Shown here piece by piece: positions 7,315 through 14,463 of a DNA stretch of 17,609 nt. The DNA is from CAYGBW01 sp964348185 (GTDB lineage Bacteria; Desulfobacterota; BSN033; WVXP01). A program made the translations under genes and the position numbers. The DNA is taken from NCBI GenBank assembly GCA_964348185.1, contig CAYGBW010000106.1:1-17609 (forward strand). The letters run 5' to 3'. The notes under the pieces were generated by a model. The model saw nothing but the letters and a program-made list of their open reading frames with translations, had not been told where the DNA came from and did not search any database. Position 1 is the first letter of the stretch; every line of letters starts with the position of its first letter.

Positions 7315-7679
7315 CTATCAAATATAAGAAATGTGGCTCTGTCAATCCCTTTTTGCAATCGCGACTTTGCTCAATCTCCACGTGGATGTCTAATCGCCTG
7401 GAATCGCAGGGATTCTCCTGGATGAAGAAATGAGTTTGCGGAACCGCTGCCTGTAGAATTCCAGGGGGTTGGGCCTGGGAATCCCTTCAGAGGGCGGATG
7501 CTGTCTTGGCTGATATCCAGGCAACAACACCCAACACACGGGGGAATGAATTCGTTGAGTTATGCAGAAATCTAGATTCGGGGAAAGCCGTGTAGCTGCC
7601 CATAGATTGTTGCCAGATCCCTTTGAGCAGTCTTTATAGCCTCTCTTGTCAATGAATCTTGACATACAGGGAGTTAATC
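7315..7679. other. Intergenic region, no gene recognised
   Basis: About 365 bases between the IS fossil and the end of the M20 gene. A 91-residue minus-strand frame (7390-7665) covers most of it, but it has an unusual composition, no ribosome binding site and no recognisable family. Minus-strand TTGACA followed after 17 bases by TTTGAT, just before 7314, could be the old promoter of the IS gene. Confidence 0.45.
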
Positions 7680-7692
7680 AGGGAAGAACCAT

Positions 7693-8874
7693 CTAAGTCA
7701 GCAGCTCGGCGGCTAGCTGAGCGTAAACCCGTGGGGCCTGATACACCTTTTCCAACTCGATCTGCTCTTCAACGGTATGGGCATAGCGCTCATCGGCCGG
7801 ACCAAAACCGACGGTTGGGATGTGGGCTACCCCTGCGGTGTAGGTTCCATCCGTTGAAAACGCCCATTTGCCTATCTCGGGGCGAAAGCCAAGGGTCTGC
7901 TCCACGGCGTGAAGGGTTGCCTGCACCAGCCGATTGTCCTCAGGAGTAACCCACGCCGGAAAGACGTTCTCCTGGTGGCAGACATAGCCTGTATAGCTTA
8001 CGCCATGATACTCCGTTACCCTGACCTCCGTGGGGAAACCCAGTCCGGCCACGGCATGTCTGATCTCGGCAAGAGCACCCTCAGGCGATTCGCCCAGGGT
8101 GAGTCGCCGGTCGACCGTCAAGGTACACAGATCCGGGATCACGTTCCGGCCACCGGAGACGCTGGAAATCTCGGTGACTGCAAGGGAGCCTCTGCCAAGA
8201 AATGAATCCTCACCCAGAGAGGCCATCATCTTCTCCAGCTCGAGGGAAACCTTCGCTCCTCGATACACGGCATTCTCAGCCCGTTCTGGGGTCGAGCCAT
8301 GGGCCGAGCGACCACGAACCCCCACTTCCCACTCCACCCTCCCCCGATGTCCACGAGAGATTTGAAGGTTAGTCGGCTCACCGAGGAGTACCCAGTCTGG
8401 ACGGAATCCCTCTTCTTCGATAAGAACGCGGACAGCCAGCCCCTCACAAGGCTCCTCCTGCACGACACCCGCGACATAAAGCGATCCCTTCAGGGGCGGC
8501 CCTTTGTCTATCAGAAGCTTGGCACCATAGATCATGGCCGCCAGCCCGCTCTTCATATCCGCCGCACCCCGACCGAATAGGACGCCCCCTGAAATCTCTG
8601 CTCCAAAAGGATCCCGTCGCCACATAGAATGGTCACCAGCCCCTACCGTGTCCATGTGACCATCGTACAGCAGCCTCGGACCACGGCCTGTGCCGACGCG
8701 ACCAATCACATTGCCGACTCGGTCCACGAACACCTCATCAAAGCCGATTCTCCGCATCTCCCCTTCGATCAGTTCCGCAACACCCGCCTCTTGGGTTGAC
8801 AGGCTGGGGGTACGGACAAGTGCCCTGACGAAATCGACAAGGGCCTGGCGCTCTTGACGGTTCAACTCTCTCAT
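7693..8874 (-). CDS. M20 family metallohydrolase, YgeY-like
   Basis: A 393-aa di-zinc hydrolase of the M20/ArgE/DapE/CPG2 family. Metal and catalytic residues are all in place: DGHMDTV (H73, D75), GRGAADMK (D106), the general-base pair VVQEEP (E140, E141), LLGEPT (E166) and YAHTVEE (H366). The FSTDGTYTAGV and TVGFGPADERYAHT signatures are most like the YgeY group, linked in other bacteria to purine or selenium-dependent catabolism; substrate is not determinable here. It is cytoplasmic, with no signal peptide. The start at 8874 fits family N-termini, with GGGGAAG nine bases upstream; an upstream GTG (8910) would add 12 residues. It probably has its own promoter (8969-8997). Its 3' end is duplicated at 3041-3347. 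Confidence 0.88.
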   Translation of the reverse strand: MRELNRQERQALVDFVRALVRTPSLSTQEAGVAELIEGEMRRIGFDEVFVDRVGNVIGRVGTGRGPRLLYDGHMDTVGAGDHSMWRRDPFGAEISGGVLFGRGAADMKSGLAAMIYGAKLLIDKGPPLKGSLYVAGVVQEEPCEGLAVRVLIEEEGFRPDWVLLGEPTNLQISRGHRGRVEWEVGVRGRSAHGSTPERAENAVYRGAKVSLELEKMMASLGEDSFLGRGSLAVTEISSVSGGRNVIPDLCTLTVDRRLTLGESPEGALAEIRHAVAGLGFPTEVRVTEYHGVSYTGYVCHQENVFPAWVTPEDNRLVQATLHAVEQTLGFRPEIGKWAFSTDGTYTAGVAHIPTVGFGPADERYAHTVEEQIELEKVYQAPRVYAQLAAELLT

Positions 8875-8968
8875 CCCTTTCATCTTCCCCGGGGATGCAC
8901 CCCGGCCCACCCCCTTCCCCTACACGGGCTCGAGTAACACTTCAGGCTTACTTCCCGGTATCACGGTC

Positions 8969-8997
8969 ATCATGGCATTTATCCTTTGCCCTGTCAA
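8969..8997 (-). promoter_or_regulatory. Putative promoter of the M20 hydrolase gene
   Basis: On the minus strand TTGACA (8997-8992) is followed after 17 bases by CATGAT (8974-8969), which matches TATAAT at four of six positions. It lies about 95 bases upstream of the chosen start. Confidence 0.5.
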
Positions 8998-9043
8998 GGA
9001 AGCCCCTGCAAAGGGATCAATCCCTTGCCCCCTGTTATCCGGC

Positions 9044-9124
9044 CCTTGACATCCTTTTTCACCCGTATTAGCCTCTTCACAAGGGGCTTCTCTCTTTTGA
9101 ATGGTTCTTGACGGCCAAAAATCA
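9044..9124 (+). promoter_or_regulatory. 81-bp conserved leader element, copy 1 (upstream of rdhA)
   Basis: This 81-base stretch aligns without gaps to the reverse complement of 17429-17509; I count 61 matches. The best-kept blocks are CCTTGACATCCT at the start, GTATTAGCCT at about position 22, GAATGGTT and the second TTGAC. Each copy carries two TTGAC boxes 62 bases apart. The first TTGACA is followed 17 bases later by TAGCCT, a weak -10. The element points toward rdhA, about 250 bases downstream. Promoter or regulator site is inferred. Confidence 0.5.
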
Positions 9125-9372
9125 GAACCATTCGAGGAGCCCCTGTTGTTTCGTGCAGCTTTTGACAGATTGATCGCGGATTTTTCTGTTGCAAAGGCGG
9201 AGTACCTGCACAATGGGAGTAGGCAACCGATGAGTGATTCTCGAAGGGAGTGAAGCTCCCCGCGGCAAGTCGCCGACGCGCCAAAGCCGCTATGGCCACG
9301 GCGCGCCGCGAGACATCTGCGCGAAGGCGAGTGAAAACGGTTGTTGAATCAGGTGACAGGGAGATCAATACG

Positions 9373-10566
9373 ATGGAAATGACCAGGCTGGAACGGGTTC
9401 TGCGCCCCTACGAAAAAAAACTGCAAGCCCAGGAGAGGTTCCGGCGCCTTCTCGGGGTCAGGAGAACAGACCGGCCGACTTACGAACGATACATCACCGG
9501 ACCCATTGAACGGTTTGACGCCTCAAAGAATGCCTTCAAGGTTCTCCAGACCAAAGAAGCCTATGGAGAAGCATTCCGAAAAGAATTCAAAAGGCGGACC
9601 GGGTATGATGACTGGACGACTGCTCTACCTTACAGGGAGCTGGAACCCGAGGATCGTATCGGCCAGAGTATGGCCGCAGCGGGTTGGCGACTCTGCAAAG
9701 ACTACGAGCCCGATAACTTGCCGGTTACCCCTCCTGAGGGCCGGTTAGAGGTGCAGGACAAAGCATGGATGACGCGACTGGTCAAGAAGCTGGGCCTCAT
9801 GTGGGGGGCCGATGGGGTGCACGTCGCCCGGGTAGACCCGCGGTGGGTCTACCAGGGTGTTGATATCCCGCACAAATACGCCATCATGGTTGTTGTGCAA
9901 CATAAACCTACGCTCCTCAGTACAGCTCCTTCCCATTTTTCCTGGACCTCGGCCGTCGACGCATACTCTCGATTAAAGACCATTACGACAAACCTCTCGG
10001 ATTTTATCTGCGGCCTTGGATATCCTGCCCGCTATCGCGAGACTCTTGGTGTGGCTCCAGAGATGCTCGTGGTGCCCACCGCTATCGACGCTGGCATTGG
10101 GGAGTTTGCTCGCACCGGCCGTGTTCTTTCTCCCGAGTTTGGAATCAATATGCGCATCAAGCCGGTCACCACCGACTTGCCCCTAGAGGTGGATAAGCCT
10201 ATCTCCTTCGGTGTTCACGAGTTCTGCATGGCTTGTGAGAACTGTGCCGCCTTCTGCCCATCCAACGCCGTTCCCTTCGGGGAGCCCACAGACAAGGGGC
10301 CCAGTCCGGTGTTCAACAACCCGGGATACAAGAAATGGTACCTCCACGCTGATCGCTGTATTGTCTTCTGGGCCGTCAACAAGAAGAAATGGCTTAGCTG
10401 CGGTGGCCGGTGCATCGCTGTTTGCCCCTGGAACAAACCGCAAAACCTTTTTCACAACGCCCTTCGGTGGATGGCTATCCAAGCCCCTGCGTCTATCAAG
10501 AGCCTGCTCGCCAGAGCCGATGCAAAGGTATACGGCCATAGGAAGGGCATCAGAAATTCTCTATAA
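9373..10566 (+). CDS. rdhA: Reductive dehalogenase catalytic subunit, lacking Tat signal
   Basis: A 397-aa RdhA-type enzyme, expected to use a corrinoid and two iron-sulfur clusters to remove halogen from organohalides. The central LSPEFG and TDLPLEVDKPI stretches (252-277) are typical of RdhA. Cluster cysteines are complete: CMACENCAAFCP gives C285, C288, C291 and C295; C329, C343, C347 and C351 follow, ending in the typical CPWNK. No twin-arginine motif plus hydrophobic segment precedes the domain, so it should stay in the cytoplasm, unlike respiratory RdhA. ATG at 9373 is chosen because AGGGAG lies nine bases upstream. A GTG at 9250 would add 41 Arg/Ala-rich residues that also lack a Tat signal. 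No rdhB anchor, regulator or maturation gene adjoins it. Substrate is unknown; epoxyqueuosine reductase (QueG) is a distant relative but a poorer fit. Confidence 0.87.
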   Translation: MEMTRLERVLRPYEKKLQAQERFRRLLGVRRTDRPTYERYITGPIERFDASKNAFKVLQTKEAYGEAFRKEFKRRTGYDDWTTALPYRELEPEDRIGQSMAAAGWRLCKDYEPDNLPVTPPEGRLEVQDKAWMTRLVKKLGLMWGADGVHVARVDPRWVYQGVDIPHKYAIMVVVQHKPTLLSTAPSHFSWTSAVDAYSRLKTITTNLSDFICGLGYPARYRETLGVAPEMLVVPTAIDAGIGEFARTGRVLSPEFGINMRIKPVTTDLPLEVDKPISFGVHEFCMACENCAAFCPSNAVPFGEPTDKGPSPVFNNPGYKKWYLHADRCIVFWAVNKKKWLSCGGRCIAVCPWNKPQNLFHNALRWMAIQAPASIKSLLARADAKVYGHRKGIRNSL

Positions 10567-10946
10567 TCCGCGGGCAAAAATCTGAACAGAGATCACCCGG
10601 ATTGAATTTCTACCTACTAAAACAGGTAAATTCTTATTGCGACTGGTCCGCCACAGGCGGATTGAACCGCAGAACCGCTGAACAAGGAACCGCAGAATAT
10701 CGAAGGGAAGAATATCGTCTTATTCCTTTAAAACTTCTGCTGTTCGAAATTCCTTGTTCGACCTGCCCGCCGCGCCTTTGGGCAAACTGGGGATAGCCCC
10801 ACAAGGTTGATCTTTAACGTAGCAGTTATTATTCCATCCCCAAGCACTCGCTATGGCAGGCGGGTATTCGATATTCAATAGACTTATAAACTGAATTAGT
10901 TTCTTAAGTTAGCGCTTATGCGGGAGGTGGGTGAGTGCACCAGCGT
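10567..10946. other. Convergent intergenic region with repeat
   Basis: This 380-base gap separates rdhA and the convergent fusion gene. It holds the second dispersed repeat (10664-10756) and, just before it, a CCGCC-ACA-GGCGG hairpin. A 10-bp inverted repeat, GAACAAGGAA (10680-10689) against TTCCTTGTTC (10750-10759), encloses 60 bases. No convincing gene or T-tract terminator was found. Confidence 0.5.
10664..10756 (+). repeat. Dispersed intergenic repeat, copy 2
   Basis: It shares GAACCGCAGAA.CCGCTGAA at the start, and CTTATTCCTTTA plus TTCGAAATTC-CTTG at the end, with 2936-3035. The region 10680-10759 can fold on a 10-bp stem, which the first copy has lost. It probably belongs to a repeat family found elsewhere in the genome. 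Confidence 0.55.
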
Positions 10947-12497
10947 CTACACGGGGCTGACACGGTCACGATCCCTCTTGTATGTCTTTCCACAAGCCTG
11001 GCACATGGCCAGACCTTTGTTGAATTCGATCTCAACGCCGCACTCACATATCCAGCCTCTCACCCGGGCCGGGTTCCCGTAGACCAGAGCGTAGGGCGGG
11101 ACATCCTTTGTGACCACCGATCCAGCACCGACAAAGGCATACTGGCCGATGGTGTGACCACAGACAACCGTCGCATTGGCGCCGATGGTGCTCCCCTTCT
11201 TCACGAGGGTGGGGCGCAGTTCGTGTTTTCGAGAGATGTGGCTTCTCGGGTTGAAGACGTTGGTGAATACCATGGAGGGGCCACAGAAGACGTAGTCCTC
11301 AAGGGTCACCCCCTTGAAAACCGATACGTTGTTCTGGATCTTGACGTTACTCCCGATTTGAACGTCTTGGCCCACATAGACGTTCTGCCCAATGCTGCAG
11401 TTTTTGCCGATCCTCGCTCCTCCCATGACATGACTGTGATGCCAGATCTTTGTCCCATCCCCAATTTCGCAGTCCTCATCGATTGAGGCTGTGGGATGGG
11501 CAAAAAACCCCATTTTCCCGAGGGAAATGATGGCACCCGATTTCTCGAGCGATCTCTGGCAGCACTCCAGGATCTCGAGCACTCGGAGGCCGTTGTTTCC
11601 ATCGGTTTTTGGCTGTTTACGGTTCTTGATGGAGTCCATGAAGTGCTCACACTCGACCCTGAGGGGCTCTGCTTGAAGGATAGGGACCGCCTCGGCGTCC
11701 TCCTTCCTGGGGACTGGCACTCGCTCGATCCAGTCGATACGGTGACTGAACAGGAGCAACTTGTCTTGAGGGGTAACATCGTCGAAGACCGCCATTTTTT
11801 TGTCGCCGACGATGACGAGCTTCTGTTCCTTGTACGGGTGGAGCCAGCTGACAAAGATATGGGACTTGACCCCGCTGGCAAACGTCATGGTCGTCATGGT
11901 CACGTCTGCAATCTCCCGGTTGAGATAGGTGCCCCCCTGGGCTGAGACCTGCGTTGGCATCTCGTTCAATAGGAGCAGAATGACCGAAATGTCATGGGGA
12001 GCAAAGCTCCACAGGATGTTCTCCTCGGTCCGGACTTTCCCGAGGTTGAGCCGGGTGGAATAGATGTAGTTGATTTTCCCCAGGTTTCCCTCGTCGACCA
12101 TCTCCTTCAGCTTGATGATAGCCGGGTGGTATTCCAGAACATGGCCCACCATGAGAATCTGACCGTTTTGAGCGGCCAGATTGACGAGCTCTCTCCCCTC
12201 GACCACGTCCAGGGCCAGAGGTTTTTCCACAAAGACGTCCTTTCCCGCCATGAGGGCCTCACGGGCGAGTTTGAAATGCGTCTCAGCCGGTGTAGCGATG
12301 GCCAGGCCTCTGATCTCCTCGCTTTTCAATACGTCGGAGAAGTTCCGGGTGGTTCTGATTCCCGGATACCGGGATGCGAAATCATCGAGTCTCTGCTCCT
12401 CGGTGTCACAGAGGGTGTGCAGGGACCCGAGCTCGGCGAAGTTCCTGACGAGGTTTTTTCCCCAGTAACCGCATCCAATGACGGCGATATTTTTCAT
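10947..12497 (-). CDS. Fusion: Gfo/Idh/MocA dehydrogenase, LbH acyltransferase, zinc ribbon
   Basis: A 516-aa three-part protein. Residues 1-328 are a Gfo/Idh/MocA oxidoreductase with the Rossmann GCGYWG (8-13), EKP (91-93, catalytic-type K92) and APHDIS (H168). Residues about 330-480 are a left-handed beta-helix of hexapeptide repeats (IGKNCSIGQNVYVG and so on) ending NPARVRGW, as in WbpD/WlbB-like N-acetyltransferases. Residues 484-502 form a CxC...CxxC zinc ribbon. WlbA/WbpB and WlbB/WbpD act in the pathway to UDP-2,3-diacetamido sugars, so this single chain may both oxidise and N-acetylate a UDP-sugar. The missing aminotransferase (WbpE/WlbC) is not in the window. It starts 22 bases after the phosphodiesterase stop, probably in one operon. 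Domain calls are strong; the exact substrate is inferred. Confidence 0.88.
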   Translation of the reverse strand: MKNIAVIGCGYWGKNLVRNFAELGSLHTLCDTEEQRLDDFASRYPGIRTTRNFSDVLKSEEIRGLAIATPAETHFKLAREALMAGKDVFVEKPLALDVVEGRELVNLAAQNGQILMVGHVLEYHPAIIKLKEMVDEGNLGKINYIYSTRLNLGKVRTEENILWSFAPHDISVILLLLNEMPTQVSAQGGTYLNREIADVTMTTMTFASGVKSHIFVSWLHPYKEQKLVIVGDKKMAVFDDVTPQDKLLLFSHRIDWIERVPVPRKEDAEAVPILQAEPLRVECEHFMDSIKNRKQPKTDGNNGLRVLEILECCQRSLEKSGAIISLGKMGFFAHPTASIDEDCEIGDGTKIWHHSHVMGGARIGKNCSIGQNVYVGQDVQIGSNVKIQNNVSVFKGVTLEDYVFCGPSMVFTNVFNPRSHISRKHELRPTLVKKGSTIGANATVVCGHTIGQYAFVGAGSVVTKDVPPYALVYGNPARVRGWICECGVEIEFNKGLAMCQACGKTYKRDRDRVSPV

Positions 12498-12519
12498 GGC
12501 TCCAAGGCTCCCATCTCCC

Positions 12520-13869
12520 TTAGATCAGATCCTCTGCCTCGACCCCCTCCGGCCTTTTGATGTCCATTAACTTCAGCACGGCAGAGCAGGCGTCCATGAT
12601 TCCAAAGGTGTTGTCCTTTTTCTTGATTTCCCGGTGCCTCACGCAGAGGAGGGCATCATCATAGCTGTGCATTCCCGTTACCTCGCTTCTAACCGTCAGG
12701 GTGGGTTTCCCGAAGTTCCCCTTCAAATCATAGCCATTATTTGGGATCGCCAGGAGATCCGGACCGGACGACAGGTAAGGACCGTGATAGATCTCTTCCC
12801 TTTTTCGCACTTCCTTGATGATGGGCTCTCCGGTCTCCGGATCCCGAATCCCGAGGAGGGCCTCCGCGAGGTTATCTCTTGTCGTCTCATATTCCCGCCC
12901 CTCTTCCACAACTCCTGTTGCTTCGCGTCCCTTCAGATTCACATAGATTCTCCCGGGATAGAGGCTGTAGGCCCTCGATTCGGAATGGATATCTCTGACG
13001 GAATCCGATTGCCCTTTCATCTTGAGAAAGCCCTCCTGCTCAAGCCAATGATTCAGGTAGACCTCCCGCTTCAACTCACAAAAGCCATGATCGGACAGAA
13101 GGATCAGCTCCGTCCCTGCCCCGATGCGATCCATGAGAGTCCCCAGATAGCGATCAAGCTTCTGATAAAAGTCGAGAAAAAGGGGACCGTAGACAGAATC
13201 CTCTTGGATCCATTGCTTCCAGAGAAAGTGGTTGATCCGATCGGTTTCCATGATGTGGAGTTGGAAGAAATCCCAATCCACCCGGTTCATCAGGCCGAAT
13301 GCCGCTTCAAACCGTTTTTCCAGAGCGTGATTGACCTCAACCAGGAAGTCGTCTCTCGACACTCTTGCCTTCCATGAATCGATGTCAATCCGGTAGCCCA
13401 TTGCCTTCAGATCCTGGGCCACTTCCCTCGGGTACGAGATCTTGTCGATATTGGCACAGAGAAACCCTGCAACCAGGACACCATTGACGACACGAGGCGG
13501 ATAGGTTCCCGGGACATTGATGACCACCACCCTTTTCCCGTTCCTGCTCAGCCATTCCCAAAGGGTTTCTCCGGCCATGTGCCTGGATGTGGGGACAAAC
13601 ATCTCCATGGTTTGGGGGACCCGATCGATAAACCCAAAAATGTTGTGCCGACCCGGATTCATCCCGGTCATGTACGAGGTCCAAGCAACCGACGACACAG
13701 GGGGCAGGACCGAATTCATTCGCTTCGGCGAGCTCTGGGAAAAAAGGACCCTGAAATTGGGCAGAAGGTCGTCCCCGGTAAGGACCTTCATCAAAGAGAA
13801 GGGAACGCCGTCGATTCCCAGGACAAAGACCCGATGTTTTCGAAAACCTGTTCCACGAACAATGGTCAA
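12520..13869 (-). CDS. Type I phosphodiesterase, alkaline phosphatase superfamily
   Basis: A 449-aa enzyme with the metal sites of the nucleotide pyrophosphatase/phosphodiesterase branch: VLGIDG (D20), the nucleophile loop VSSVAWTSYMTG (S/T around 59-65), METDRINH (D210, H214), LSDHGF (D260, H261) and a final His in GMHSYD (H401). These fit two-metal hydrolysis or transfer of a phosphoester. No signal peptide is seen, so it is probably cytoplasmic, although many relatives are exported. The substrate is unknown; the polysaccharide context suggests a sugar phosphate, nucleotide sugar or lipid phosphate. The start is a TTG at 13869 with AAGGGA at proper spacing; no in-frame ATG lies near. The dehydrogenase/acyltransferase fusion follows after 22 bases. 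Confidence 0.85.
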   Translation of the reverse strand: MTIVRGTGFRKHRVFVLGIDGVPFSLMKVLTGDDLLPNFRVLFSQSSPKRMNSVLPPVSSVAWTSYMTGMNPGRHNIFGFIDRVPQTMEMFVPTSRHMAGETLWEWLSRNGKRVVVINVPGTYPPRVVNGVLVAGFLCANIDKISYPREVAQDLKAMGYRIDIDSWKARVSRDDFLVEVNHALEKRFEAAFGLMNRVDWDFFQLHIMETDRINHFLWKQWIQEDSVYGPLFLDFYQKLDRYLGTLMDRIGAGTELILLSDHGFCELKREVYLNHWLEQEGFLKMKGQSDSVRDIHSESRAYSLYPGRIYVNLKGREATGVVEEGREYETTRDNLAEALLGIRDPETGEPIIKEVRKREEIYHGPYLSSGPDLLAIPNNGYDLKGNFGKPTLTVRSEVTGMHSYDDALLCVRHREIKKKDNTFGIMDACSAVLKLMDIKRPEGVEAEDLI

Positions 13870-14083
13870 TGCCGTCCCTTCTCAGAACACTCGACCAACC
13901 CGAGTATTCCGAACTCTCTAGTTATCAAATAACATGCCACCTCGAGACTCACTCGATCGATCCATCGGGTCCCCTTTGCCGACCCCATATTCCACCATGT
14001 CTTCGAGATGACACAGATCCATAGCCCCACTCCGAAACTTCCCATACAGCCCGACCGCGGTGATCGGCAGAATGGCCTCGGTC
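13870..14083. other. Intergenic region upstream of phosphodiesterase
   Basis: No strong promoter was found. A small palindrome, GTTAT-CAA-ATAAC (13921-13933), lies about 50 bases before the phosphodiesterase start and could be an operator. A long minus-strand frame (13918-14427) runs across here and through the MITE, but it looks non-coding. Confidence 0.35.
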
Positions 14084-14304
14084 GTCGTCACTGAAAAACG
14101 CCCCCGACCCTCTGTACAGAGTTTTTGCCCCCTTCTGAGGCTCAGCCGTTCGATCTTCCGAACTCGGCCTAGCGGCCTCAGACAGCGTAATCTCGCCCCT
14201 TCGGGGACACTCTCCTTCGGCAAGCTCAGGACAGGCTCTTCGCCAAGACGGGTAGCCCCAAAAACTCCGTAATGTTCGCTCCAGGGACATTTTTCATTGA
14301 AGAC
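14084..14304 (+). mobile_element. MITE-like element, copy B (complete, 221 bp)
   Basis: The ends are GTCGTCACTGAAAAA (14084-14098) and TTTTTCATTGAAGAC (14290-14304), inverted repeats matching at 13 of 15 positions. Inside them a second inverted pair, ACAGAGTTTTTG (14116-14127) and CAAAAACTCCGT (14259-14270), matches at 11 of 12. From 14112 on it repeats window positions 1-169. It differs by an extra block of about 24 bases (within 14213-14243) containing GGCAAGCTCAGGACAGGC. There is no transposase, so movement would need one in trans. A target-site duplication is not obvious. Confidence 0.75.
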
Positions 14305-14463
14305 TAGGTAGAATACGGGACGCCTCCAGGGGATGGGGTCTACCCTTGTCGCTTCTGTCACGGTCAATCTCGTGACTTGCAGATTATTCTGGATCATGAA
14401 AAAAGGCTCTGAATGGAAGAAGAACATCCGACATGCGAATGGTCATCGTCATTCACGAAGGGC
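14305..14463. other. Short intergenic region, nothing recognised
   Basis: This is 159 bases between the MITE and the end of the second GT2 gene. I saw no terminator hairpin with a T-tract and no gene. Confidence 0.4.

Noticed and set aside
7390..7665. 91-aa minus-strand ORF
   Set aside because: No ribosome binding site and no family pattern; treated as spacer.
9162..9167. Third TTGACA upstream of rdhA as the main promoter
   Set aside because: No acceptable -10 hexamer lies 16-18 bases downstream; only TTCTGT/TCTGTT-like sequence is present.
9250..9372. N-terminal extension of rdhA from GTG
   Set aside because: The 41 extra residues are Arg/Ala-rich without a hydrophobic segment, and a good ribosome binding site precedes the later ATG. 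The DNA also contains a short palindromic CCCCGCGGC-type stretch, suggesting leader sequence.
11306..11881. 191-aa minus-strand ORF in another frame
   Set aside because: Ser/Arg-rich shadow of the dehydrogenase/acyltransferase fusion, whose motifs are clear.
12634..13377. 247-aa plus-strand ORF
   Set aside because: Antisense to the phosphodiesterase, whose metal-binding residues are complete.
13921..13933. GTTAT-CAA-ATAAC palindrome as an operator
   Set aside because: Arms are only five bases and occur once, so chance is likely.
13918..14427. 169-aa minus-strand ORF across the MITE
   Set aside because: It runs straight through the MITE including its inverted repeats, has no ribosome binding site and no family pattern; the open frame is probably chance in GC-rich DNA.
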